In this document: piece by piece, positions 16,041 to 23,752 of the stretch
Layout of the letters: each line of letters starts with the position of its first letter
Numbering within the stretch: position 1 is the stretch's first letter
Assembly (NCBI RefSeq): GCF_003626655.1
Contig: NZ_RBAN01000001.1
Coordinates: 2,232,001 to 2,296,000, forward strand
DNA from: Micromonospora costi
GTDB lineage: Bacteria; Actinomycetota; Actinomycetes; Mycobacteriales; Micromonosporaceae
Reading direction: 5' to 3'
Length of the DNA: 64,000 nucleotides
The notes under the pieces: model-generated
Seen by the model: only the letters and a program-made list of their open reading frames with translations
What the model was told of the DNA's origin: nothing
The model's database searches: none
Made by a program: the position numbers and the translations under genes

Positions 16041-16216
16041 CGGACCATTGTCGACGCCGCGCGTTCCGGTCCGAGCAGTGAGGTCGAGATCAACGGGTGT
16101 GGTACCAAGCCGATGGTGGCCCGGCGCGGACCGGGCGCAGGCATGACAACTGTCACGGGTCCATTCACGACTGACGACACTTATGGCCGGACCTCGGCGC
16201 ACCTAGCGTCAAGAGC

Positions 16217-16561
16217 ATGACGAACGCGAACTCCCTCGAGCGGACCAGCTGGCAGATCTCCCTCATCGGCGGCCACCGGCAGCGCGGCGCCGCGGCCGCC
16301 AACACCGTGGTCGTCACCCCCATCGGTGGCGCCGACGTCGACCTCACCGGCGCGGACCTCGCGCCCGTGACGACCCTGACGAAGGTCTCGCTCGCCGGCG
16401 GCGTGAAGCTCCGGGTACCCGCCGAGACCAACGTGCGGATCGAGGGCTTCCACCTGTTCGGTGGGCGCCGGGTCGAGCCGGGCAGGCCGTCGCCGTCGGA
16501 CCCGGTCGTCCGCGTCCGCGCGTACGGCATCTGGGGTGGGGTCCAGGTCAGGCGCGCGTGA
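16217..16561 (+). CDS. Small protein resembling LiaF-type cell-wall-stress C-terminal domain
   Basis: A 114-residue soluble protein. The pattern is repeating short strands with Asp/Gly turns: GADVDLTGADLAP, then VSLAGGVKLRVPAETNVRIE, then a final VVRVRAYGIWGGVQVR. This matches the beta-helix-like domain of LiaF/DUF2154 (cell wall-active antibiotics response), but with no membrane segments in front. Similar free-standing domains occur in actinomycetes. Role is unknown. It converges on the surface protein at 16643, with a hairpin between. Confidence 0.72.
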   Translation: MTNANSLERTSWQISLIGGHRQRGAAAANTVVVTPIGGADVDLTGADLAPVTTLTKVSLAGGVKLRVPAETNVRIEGFHLFGGRRVEPGRPSPSDPVVRVRAYGIWGGVQVRRA

Positions 16562-16591
16562 CCATGCGGACGACGGCGGGCCGGACAGCCG

Positions 16592-16633
16592 GGAGCCCGG
16601 CGCCCCGGCCTGATGGCCGAGGCACCGGGCTCC
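16592..16633. terminator. Bidirectional terminator hairpin
   Basis: GGAGCCCGG (16592-16600) pairs perfectly with CCGGGCTCC (16625-16633). A second GGCC/GGCC pairing lies inside the loop. It sits between the convergent genes ending at 16561 and 16643. Confidence 0.6.
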
Positions 16634-16642
16634 AGCAGTACG

Positions 16643-17896
16643 TCAGTAGCGGATCACGCCCGCGTCGACGACGGCCTCCTCGCCGCCGGCCAGGGTGAAG
16701 TAGTCGCTGCGGCCGTACTTGTTGTAGCCGCCGGTCTGGTTCAGGTAGTAGACGACGTCGGAGTCGGGCGAGCTGATGAAGCTGTACGGGTCACGGATGT
16801 AGAACTCGGTCTGGTAGGTGCCGGGCCGCACCGTCGCGGTGTACGTGCCGTCGGCGTTGACGGTGGCCACGGCACCGAAGCCCTGGCCGCCCACCGTGAT
16901 CTGGTAGATGCCCTGCTCGCCGGGGGGCGCGCCCGGCTCGTCGGCGTCGCGGACGCCGTCCCGGTCGCTGTCCACCCAGACGGTGCCCCGCACGGTCGCC
17001 GGCTGGAGCACGGTGACGCGGGTGCGCAGGGTGTTGTTGTCCAGGTTGGTCTCGGGGGTGGTGGTGGACAGGGTGGCGGTCAGGTCGATCACGTCGCCGG
17101 GCTCCGCGCCGGAGATGGTCGCCGCGATGTCGATGCCGGCGCTGTTCTCGCCCGGACGCAGGGGCGCGTGGGTGCAGCGCCAGCCCGGCTGGCCGGCGGC
17201 CAGGTCGTCACCGAAGTCGCAGGCCCAGCCCTCGGTGGTCTCGCTGTAGCGGACGGTGCCGGCGGGCAGCGGCACGGTGACGGTCAGGTCGCCCGACGGC
17301 GAGGTGCCGTCGTTGATGACGTACGAGCTGAGGCCGGTCACCTCTCCGTTGATCTGCTGCTCCTCGCGTGACTCGCTGAGGAAGTGCAGGTCCACGGTGC
17401 CGGGGATGTAGCGCAGGCTCGCCTGGGCGGTGTTGTTGGCGGTGGAGGACTCGGCGCCGCCGCTGACCACGGCGGTCACCACCACGTCGTCGCCGACCGT
17501 GCCGGCGCCCACGCCGAACGGGATGCGCAGCGGCTCGGCGGCCTCGCCGGCCGCGAGCGGCGCGTGGGTGCAGATCGCGGAGTCGCCGTACGTGCAGCTC
17601 CAGCTCGGCGGGATGACGAACCCGTCGGTGAACCAGGTGCCGCTGGAGAGGGAGAGCACCAGGGTGATGTCCTGGCTGGCCCTGGTGCCGCTGTTCGTGA
17701 GGTCGACGGTGACGGCGGACGAGCCGCCGGTGTCGGGGACCTCGGTCGGGGCGAGGCTCGCGCCGACCACCAGGTCGGCCCGGGGCGGGGCCGCGCTGGC
17801 GGGGGTGGCGGCGAGCAGGCTCACCGTGGTCACGGCCAGTGCGCTCCCCGCGAGCCCGCTGAGCCAACGAACGCGGTGTCCGGAGGTGGAGGACAT
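16643..17896 (-). CDS. Secreted surface protein with DUF11-like and SdrD_B-like domains
   Basis: A 417-residue protein. A signal peptide covers about residues 1-36 (cleavage near ATPASA-APP). Two DUF11/CARDB-like beta-sandwich repeats follow (ADLVVGASLAPTEVPDTGG; then VDLHFLSESREEQQING), each with a Trp-Cys pair and a CTHAPL motif. The last 110 residues form a SdrD_B-type domain beginning VRGTVWVDSDRDGVRDADEP, whose Asp-rich loop is the usual calcium site. There is no LPxTG motif or membrane tail; the chain ends DAGVIRY, so attachment to the wall is not explained. An AAGGA ribosome site precedes the ATG. It is divergent from the PadR operon. Confidence 0.85.
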   Translation of the reverse strand: MSSTSGHRVRWLSGLAGSALAVTTVSLLAATPASAAPPRADLVVGASLAPTEVPDTGGSSAVTVDLTNSGTRASQDITLVLSLSSGTWFTDGFVIPPSWSCTYGDSAICTHAPLAAGEAAEPLRIPFGVGAGTVGDDVVVTAVVSGGAESSTANNTAQASLRYIPGTVDLHFLSESREEQQINGEVTGLSSYVINDGTSPSGDLTVTVPLPAGTVRYSETTEGWACDFGDDLAAGQPGWRCTHAPLRPGENSAGIDIAATISGAEPGDVIDLTATLSTTTPETNLDNNTLRTRVTVLQPATVRGTVWVDSDRDGVRDADEPGAPPGEQGIYQITVGGQGFGAVATVNADGTYTATVRPGTYQTEFYIRDPYSFISSPDSDVVYYLNQTGGYNKYGRSDYFTLAGGEEAVVDAGVIRY

Positions 17897-18081
17897 TGGA
17901 TCCTTCCGTCGGAGGGACGAGCCGGGCCCTGCGGCCCGGCGCGGACAACAGCTGATCTTCGTTGTCCGCTCTGTTGAGCGCGGCGGGATCGACGACTGTT
18001 ACTCGTATTCGAACATATGATCGGTGATGCCGGTCACACCTGAGGTCACCGCCCGCCACATCGAAAATCGCCGCCTACTCC

Positions 18082-18118
18082 CGAGGTATATACGCGAGGT
18101 ATACCCTCGGGGTATGGT
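18082..18118. promoter_or_regulatory. Candidate PadR operator/promoter
   Basis: CGAGGTATA occurs at 18082-18090 and again at 18095-18103, followed by the inverted form TACCCTCG and a further GGTAT. The cluster ends 7 bp before the padR ATG. The 13-bp spacing of the direct repeats and the TATAC core suggest overlapping promoter and autoregulatory operator. Confidence 0.5.
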
Positions 18119-18124
18119 CTCGGC

Positions 18125-18652
18125 ATGAGTGTTCCCATGGCCCTTCTCGGCCTGCTCGACCGCGAGCCCAGTCACGGTTACGACCTCAAGCGCGACTACG
18201 ACACCTTCTTCAGCCGGGGCAAGCCGCTGCCGTTCGGCCAGGTCTACGCGACCCTCGGCCGCCTCGTGCGCGACGGGAAGATCGTGGTCGGCGAGGTTGA
18301 GCCGGGTGTCGGGCCCGAGCGCAAGCGGTACGTCATCACCGAACGCGGCGCCACCGAGGTCGACTCGTGGCTCACCGAGCCGGTCGAGGCCGAGCCGAAC
18401 CTCCAGACGGTGCTGTTCACGAAGGTCGTGCTGGCGCTCATGCTCGGCCGGCCGGCCGAGGAGTACCTCGACCGGCAGCGCGCCGCGCACCTGCGCCGGA
18501 TGAAGGAGCTGACCGACATCCGGCGCGGCGGTGACCTGGTCGACACGCTGCTCGCCGACCACGGCCTGTTCCACCTGGAGGCCGACCTGCACTGGATCGA
18601 CACCACGGTCGCCCGGTTGGACGCCCTCCGGGAGGCGGTGACGCGGCGATGA
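18125..18652 (+). CDS. PadR family transcriptional regulator
   Basis: A 175-residue protein. The N-terminal winged helix reads MALLGLLDREPSHGYDLKRD and FGQVYATLGRLVRDGKI, with the PadR hallmark HGYDLK. A C-terminal helical dimerisation arm follows (EEYLDRQRAAHLRRMKEL). The length is typical of PadR subfamily-1. It is the first gene of a three-gene operon, and its TGA overlaps the ATG of the ATPase gene by ATGA. PadR proteins commonly repress the ABC exporter they are coded with and release it on binding a toxic compound. Confidence 0.93.
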   Translation: MSVPMALLGLLDREPSHGYDLKRDYDTFFSRGKPLPFGQVYATLGRLVRDGKIVVGEVEPGVGPERKRYVITERGATEVDSWLTEPVEAEPNLQTVLFTKVVLALMLGRPAEEYLDRQRAAHLRRMKELTDIRRGGDLVDTLLADHGLFHLEADLHWIDTTVARLDALREAVTRR

Positions 18653-19320
18653 AGGCGGTCGAGGCACGGGACGTCGTCCTCAACTTCGGTGAGACGCCGG
18701 CGCTGCGGGGCGCCAGCGTGGCGGTCGCCCCGGGCGAGATCGTCGCCATCATGGGCCCGAGCGGCTCCGGCAAGTCGACGTTGCTGCACTGCCTCGCGGG
18801 GATCCTGGTGCCGGACGCCGGTGAGATCCACTTCGACGGCCACCGGATCGACACCCTGAGCGAGGGCCAGCGCAGCGCCCTGCGCCGGGACCAGTTCGGG
18901 TTCGTGTTCCAGTTCGGCCAGCTCGTGCCGGAGCTGACCGCCGAGGAGAACGTCGCGCTGCCGCTGCTGCTCGGCGGCGTCAAGCGGGCTGCCGCGCTCA
19001 GGGAGGCGAGGCCGTGGTTCGCGCGGCTCGGCCTGGACGGGCTGGAGCAGCGCCGGTCCGGTGAGCTGTCCGGCGGGCAGGCGCAGCGGGTGGCGCTGGC
19101 CCGGGGGCTGGTCGCCCGGCCGGGGGCGCTGTTCGCCGACGAGCCGACCGGCGCGCTGGACTCGCTGACCGGGGAGCAGGTCATGGAGCTGCTGGTCTCG
19201 TCGGCCCGCGACCAGGGTACGACCGTCGTCCTGGTCACCCACGACGCCCGCGTCGCCGCGTACGCCGATCGCCAGGTCATCGTGCGCGACGGCCGGGTGA
19301 ACGCGCTGGTGCACTCATGA
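18649..19320 (+). CDS. ABC transporter ATP-binding protein (MacB/LolD type)
   Basis: A 223-residue ATPase. Walker A is GPSGSGKST near residues 36-44, the Q-loop is FVFQFGQLVPELTAEEN near 86, the signature is LSGGQAQRVALARGL near 141, Walker B and D-loop are LFADEPTGALD near 163, and the H-loop is VLVTHDARVAAYAD near 193. All are intact. The sequence belongs to the MacB/LolD/FtsE-type class that pairs with FtsX-like permeases. Both ends overlap its neighbours by ATGA, indicating translational coupling. Confidence 0.95.
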   Translation: MKAVEARDVVLNFGETPALRGASVAVAPGEIVAIMGPSGSGKSTLLHCLAGILVPDAGEIHFDGHRIDTLSEGQRSALRRDQFGFVFQFGQLVPELTAEENVALPLLLGGVKRAAALREARPWFARLGLDGLEQRRSGELSGGQAQRVALARGLVARPGALFADEPTGALDSLTGEQVMELLVSSARDQGTTVVLVTHDARVAAYADRQVIVRDGRVNALVHS

Positions 19321-21515
19321 TCCGCTTCGCCCTGCGGCTGTCCCTGGCCGGTGGCCGGGAGGCGGCCGGCCGGCTCGTCATCATCGCCACGGCGGTGGCG
19401 CTCGGCGTGGGTATGCTCCTCGCGACGCTCGCCGGGATGAACGCGGTCGACGCGCAGAACGGGCGCTACGCGTGGCTCAACACGGCGGTCGAGGCGTCCT
19501 CTCCCGACGCGTCGGCCGATCCGATGTGGTGGCTGATCCGGGAGGACTTCCACCAGGGACGGTCCATCGGCCGGGTCGAGGTCGCGGCGCTCGGCCCGGA
19601 CGCGCCGGTCCCGCCGGGCATCCCGCGCCTGCCCGGTCCGGGCGAGTTCTACGTCTCGCCCGCCCTCGGCGAGCTGCTGAGCAGCACGCCGGCCGCGGAA
19701 CTCGGCGACCGCTTCCCCGGCCACGAGGTGGGCACGATCGGTCGGGCCGGGCTGCCGTCCCCCGATTCGCTGCTGATCGTCATCGGCCGCACCCCGGCCG
19801 AGCTGGAACCGCTCGGCGCGCAGCAGGTGACGCGGATCATGACGGTCTCCCCGAGCCAGTGCAGCAACGGGTGCTACGTGGGGATCAACCGCGACGGCAT
19901 GGCGCTCGTCCTCTCCGTCGTGGCGGCCGCGCTGCTCTTCCCCGTGCTCATCTTCATCGGCACCGCGACCCGGCTGGCCGCGACCCGCCGCGAGCAGCGT
20001 TTCGCCGCCATGCGGCTCGTCGGCGCCACTCCGCGGCAGATCTCCGTCATCTCGGCCGTGGAGTCCACGATGGCCGCCGCGGCGGGCACCCTCGCCGGGT
20101 TCGGCCTGTTCTTCGCGATCCGGCCGGCACTCGCGGCGATCCCGTTCACCGGGGAACCCTTCTTCACCGCCGACCTGTCCCTCACCGTCGCCGACGTCCT
20201 GCTCGTCGCGCTCGGCACCCCGCTCGGCGCCGTGGTGGCGTCCTGGCTGGCCCTGCGACGGGTGCAGATCTCGCCGCTGGGCGTGAGCCGGCGGGTCACG
20301 CCGAAGCCGCCGCGCGCCTGGCGGCTCGTCCCCCTGGTCGCCGGGCTCGCCGAGCTGACGTACTTCATCGGCCGGCGTCCCGCCACGACCAACGGGCAGC
20401 TCACCGCGTACCTGTCGGGGTTCCTGCTGATCCTCGTCGGGCTCGTGCTGGCGGGGCCGTGGCTCACCATGGTCAGCGCGAGGGTGCTGGCCCGCCGGGC
20501 CGGCCGACCGGCGACGCTCATCGCGGCGCGCCGGCTGGCCGACAACCCGCGCGCCGGGTTCCGGTCGGTGAGCGGGTTGATCGTGGCGCTGTTCGTGACG
20601 AGCGTGGCGACCGGCACGATCACCACGTACGTCGCCAACCGGGGTGAGCCGCGCACCGACTCGGTGGCCGCCACCTCCCTGTCGAAGTCGTTCCGTCCCG
20701 AGGACGGCCCCCCGCCCACCGCGGAGCAGATCCCGGCCGAGCTGGCCGCGATTCCCGGAGTCCGCAGCGTGACGCTGGTGCACACCAACCCCGATCCGGA
20801 CGGGTGGCGGGGCGTCGTCACCTGCGCCGAGCTGGAGCGCCTGGCCGTGTTCGGCAGCTGCCCCGCAGGGGCCCGGGTCGCGAGCGTGACCGACGACCTC
20901 ATCGGCATGCGCGCGTTCGACCTCACCAACGACACGTACGTCTGGGACGCCGCCGACATCGACCCGGCGGCGGTCGACCGGCAGCCGATCCTGTCGGTGG
21001 TGGTCGACACGACCAGCCGCTCGGCGTTCGAACGGGCCCGGACCACGCTCATCGACGCGTTCCCGGCGGGCCGCTACCCGGTCAGCACGGCCGAGTGGGA
21101 GTCGAGCTCCGCGCGGCTCATGAGGCAGTTCCAGCAGCTCGCCAACGTGGTCATGCTGGCCAGCCTGCCGATCGCCGGGTGCAGCCTGGCGGTGAGCGTG
21201 GCCGGCGGGTTGAGCGACCGGAAACGACCGTTCAGCATGCTCCGGCTCACCGGCGTACGGCTGCGTACCCTGCGCCGGGTGGTCGCGCTGGAAACCGTGA
21301 CGCCCCTGCTGCTCGTCGCGGCGGTGGCGATCGGGATGGGCCTCCTGGCCGCGCACCTCTTCCTGCGGGCGCAACTGGACTACACGCTGCGGGCGCCGGA
21401 GACGTCGTTCTACCTGATGGTGGCCGGTGGGCTGGCCGTGTCGCTGGGGATCATCGCCTCGACGCTGCCGCTGCTGCGCCGGATCACGGGCCCGGAGACG
21501 GCCCGCAACGAGTGA
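19317..21515 (+). CDS. FtsX-like ABC permease
   Basis: A 732-residue membrane protein. It has one N-terminal helix (about residues 16-38), an extracellular domain with a CSNGC motif near 183, then helices near 195-218, 245-270 and 290-312. This is followed by more helices (about 335-390 and 415-440), a second extracellular domain, and the final FtsX-type three-helix block at about 605-720. The pattern is a duplicated FtsX/MacB fold fused in one chain, common in actinomycete exporters of the PadR-ABC-FtsX kind. The likely role is export of, or resistance to, a peptide or lipid-like toxin. The substrate is unknown. Confidence 0.92.
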   Translation: MIRFALRLSLAGGREAAGRLVIIATAVALGVGMLLATLAGMNAVDAQNGRYAWLNTAVEASSPDASADPMWWLIREDFHQGRSIGRVEVAALGPDAPVPPGIPRLPGPGEFYVSPALGELLSSTPAAELGDRFPGHEVGTIGRAGLPSPDSLLIVIGRTPAELEPLGAQQVTRIMTVSPSQCSNGCYVGINRDGMALVLSVVAAALLFPVLIFIGTATRLAATRREQRFAAMRLVGATPRQISVISAVESTMAAAAGTLAGFGLFFAIRPALAAIPFTGEPFFTADLSLTVADVLLVALGTPLGAVVASWLALRRVQISPLGVSRRVTPKPPRAWRLVPLVAGLAELTYFIGRRPATTNGQLTAYLSGFLLILVGLVLAGPWLTMVSARVLARRAGRPATLIAARRLADNPRAGFRSVSGLIVALFVTSVATGTITTYVANRGEPRTDSVAATSLSKSFRPEDGPPPTAEQIPAELAAIPGVRSVTLVHTNPDPDGWRGVVTCAELERLAVFGSCPAGARVASVTDDLIGMRAFDLTNDTYVWDAADIDPAAVDRQPILSVVVDTTSRSAFERARTTLIDAFPAGRYPVSTAEWESSSARLMRQFQQLANVVMLASLPIAGCSLAVSVAGGLSDRKRPFSMLRLTGVRLRTLRRVVALETVTPLLLVAAVAIGMGLLAAHLFLRAQLDYTLRAPETSFYLMVAGGLAVSLGIIASTLPLLRRITGPETARNE

Positions 21516-21520
21516 GCGCG

Positions 21521-21559
21521 GACGTGGCGGTGTCCGCGTGCGCGGGACACCGCCACGTC
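21521..21559. terminator. Bidirectional terminator hairpin
   Basis: GACGTGGCGGTGTCC (21521-21535) is the exact reverse complement of 21545-21559. This 15-bp stem with a 9-base loop lies between convergent genes, 6 bp from each stop. Confidence 0.85.
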
Positions 21560-21564
21560 GGAAG

Positions 21565-22236
21565 TTAGTGCTGGTCGAGCCAGATCACGATGCCGGTCAG
21601 GCCGGTGAGCACGGCCGCGACGCCCGCCCGGACGGCGGCCGCGCAGCGGTCGGCCGTGAACGAGGCCGGGTCGTACGTCGAGGACATGCCGAGGCCCTCG
21701 CCCCGGAACGACGCGCCGGACCAGTCGGCCGCCGTCACGTTGTACGTGGGCTCGGCCAGCTCCGCGCCCACCACGAGGAAGTGCTGCGACAGGTGGTTCG
21801 GCGTGACCATCGCGAGCGCGTCGATGAGGTCGTTGCCCGCGGTGACGATCAGGTCGGGATGCATCTTGATGGCCCCGTCGATGCTGGCCACGAAATCGTG
21901 CGCGTCCTTCGGGACCACCGTCCTGAGGTCGACGTCCTCGGCCTCGGCCCAGTCCTTCACCGCCGCCACGAGCGCCTTCGTGGGGGCGTCGTCGCCCGCG
22001 GTGAGCAGCACCACCCGGTAGTCCTTCGGCGGGTGGACGCCGTCCCAGGAACCGGGCCGCGGCGTGACGGTCCCCTCGGGCTTCGGCGGGTCGGAGGGGT
22101 CGACGAACCCGGGGCCGAGCGAGCCGACGGGGGTGGGTGTGGGGCGCGGCCGCGACCAGTCGTCGCCGGAGCTGCATCCGGTGACCAGCGCGACGACCGC
22201 GGCCAGCGTGGCAACGGCCCGAAGCGGGGGGCGCAC
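21565..22236 (-). CDS. BMP-like (periplasmic-binding fold) lipoprotein
   Basis: The GTG at 22236, preceded by GAGAGGA at the right distance, gives a 223-residue protein. Its signal ends in LVTGC with the lipid Cys at residue 21. A longer upstream frame lacks a ribosome site. After a Pro/Thr spacer come alternating strands and helices: YRVVLLTAGDDAPTKALVAA, IDGAIKMHPDLIVTAGNDL, HFLVVGAELAEP. This resembles the first lobe of BMP/PnrA-type (nucleoside-binding) proteins, but at half the usual length, so only part of a two-lobed binding protein is present. No ABC permease for it is nearby. Confidence 0.75.
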   Translation of the reverse strand: MRPPLRAVATLAAVVALVTGCSSGDDWSRPRPTPTPVGSLGPGFVDPSDPPKPEGTVTPRPGSWDGVHPPKDYRVVLLTAGDDAPTKALVAAVKDWAEAEDVDLRTVVPKDAHDFVASIDGAIKMHPDLIVTAGNDLIDALAMVTPNHLSQHFLVVGAELAEPTYNVTAADWSGASFRGEGLGMSSTYDPASFTADRCAAAVRAGVAAVLTGLTGIVIWLDQH

Positions 22237-22412
22237 GTGGTGGTCCTCTCGAGGCGTGGCGGGGAGGTGCTGCTCCTTCCTATCCCACTTCGCGTCGCCG
22301 TCCACCGGCCCGGGGCTGACCTGGCGTTTTGTTCTTGAGCGGTTCGCCGACCGACCGGTTCCCGTTCACCCGCGGCATGCACCGTGCACTGGCCTAGTGG
22401 AGGAAAACTCGC

Positions 22413-23627
22413 ATGCCGCAACGCGTACGCACCACCCTTGCCGCCGCCGTGGGGATCGCGGCGGCGGTGATCACCGTTCTGACCGCCGCGCCCGCGCTCG
22501 CCCACGGGTTCACGTCGACGGTGTACGCCGACGTCAGCTCCGGGGACCCGGGCCACGTCCGGACGAAGCTGGAACTCGAGTACGACCTGTTCGTCGTCTC
22601 GGCCGCCGACCAGGAGGACGACGACCCGCTGTTCCGGCAGGGCCAGCCCGCCTTCGAGGATCGCGACGGCCCGGCCATGGCCGCGGCGCTGAACGCCCAC
22701 CAGAGGTCGACCATCGAGTACGTCCGCAAGCGCTTCTCGGTCACCTCCGAGGGTGCGGACTGCACGCCGACGCAGGTCGGCACGTTCACGATCGGCCAGC
22801 GCGAGGGTGTGCCGTACGCGAACCTGCTGCTGGACTGGGCCTGCCCCGAGGCCGGCGACGCGCACGCGGTGCGGAGCGGGCTGTTCCCCGACGGCGAGGA
22901 CTACGTCAAGGGCACCAAGACGATCGTCACGTACGAGATCGACGGGCGCTCGGGCAGCGCGGCGCTCGACGCCGCCCACCCCTCCTTCTCGACCGCCCAG
23001 TCGTGGCACCAGCGGTTCTGGGAGTTCTTCCGCCTCGGTGCCGAGCACCTGCTGGGCGGCATCGACCACATCCTGTTCCTGCTGGCGCTCATCGCCGGTT
23101 CCCGCCGCCTGCGGGAGATCGTGCTCGCGGCCACCAGCTTCACCCTGGCGCACTCGGTGACGTTCATGCTCGCCGCCCTCGGCGTGGTCGACGTGCCCGG
23201 TGCCGTCGTGGAGCCGATCATCGCGCTGTCCATCGCCGTGGTGGCCGGCTGGCACCTGTGGCGGCTCTGGCGGCGCGGCGACCACGCCGGCGACCTGGAG
23301 ACGCCCGGGCACAGCCATGTCAGCCTGGACCGGGCCGGCTGGATCCGGCTCGGGGTCGTGTTCTGCTTCGGCCTCGTGCACGGCCTGGGCTTCGCGGGCG
23401 CGCTGGGGATCGACGAGGCGTGGTCGTGGACGCTGCTCTGGTCGCTGCTCGTGTTCAACGTCGGCATCGAGGTCGTTCAACTGGCCATCATCGCGCTCGT
23501 GTTTCCGCTGCTGATGGTCCTGCGCCACCGCGCGCCGGCGGTTGGCCGCTGGGCCACCGGCGTCATTTCAGCGGGCGTATCCGTTATGGGCCTCATCTGG
23601 TTCGTCCAGCGCGTGTCGGGATCCTGA
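22413..23627 (+). CDS. HupE/UreJ family membrane protein with long extracellular N-terminus
   Basis: A 404-residue protein with a strong GGAGGA site before ATG 22413. A signal peptide ends near APALA-HGF. Residues about 32-195 form an extracellular domain. From about 205 on are six or seven helices with the HupE_UreJ_2 signatures: GAEHLLGGIDHILFLLALI, SFTLAHSVTFMLAALGV and GLVHGLGFAGAL. The His and Asp in these motifs are thought to bind metal, and related proteins are implicated in nickel or cobalt handling. A function for this subgroup, often seen beside surface phosphatases, is not known. It precedes the phosphatase gene by 125 bp. Confidence 0.85.
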   Translation: MPQRVRTTLAAAVGIAAAVITVLTAAPALAHGFTSTVYADVSSGDPGHVRTKLELEYDLFVVSAADQEDDDPLFRQGQPAFEDRDGPAMAAALNAHQRSTIEYVRKRFSVTSEGADCTPTQVGTFTIGQREGVPYANLLLDWACPEAGDAHAVRSGLFPDGEDYVKGTKTIVTYEIDGRSGSAALDAAHPSFSTAQSWHQRFWEFFRLGAEHLLGGIDHILFLLALIAGSRRLREIVLAATSFTLAHSVTFMLAALGVVDVPGAVVEPIIALSIAVVAGWHLWRLWRRGDHAGDLETPGHSHVSLDRAGWIRLGVVFCFGLVHGLGFAGALGIDEAWSWTLLWSLLVFNVGIEVVQLAIIALVFPLLMVLRHRAPAVGRWATGVISAGVSVMGLIWFVQRVSGS

Positions 23628-23752
23628 GGTTGGCTCAGGTCTTCCGGCAAGAGCAACGATTCCGCCGGATCGGCTTCATGATCGGTTCATCAAGCGGCGA
23701 AACGTTGAGGTCGCTCTCGCTACAGCTCTCATCCGGAAAAGGACGGAAATTG

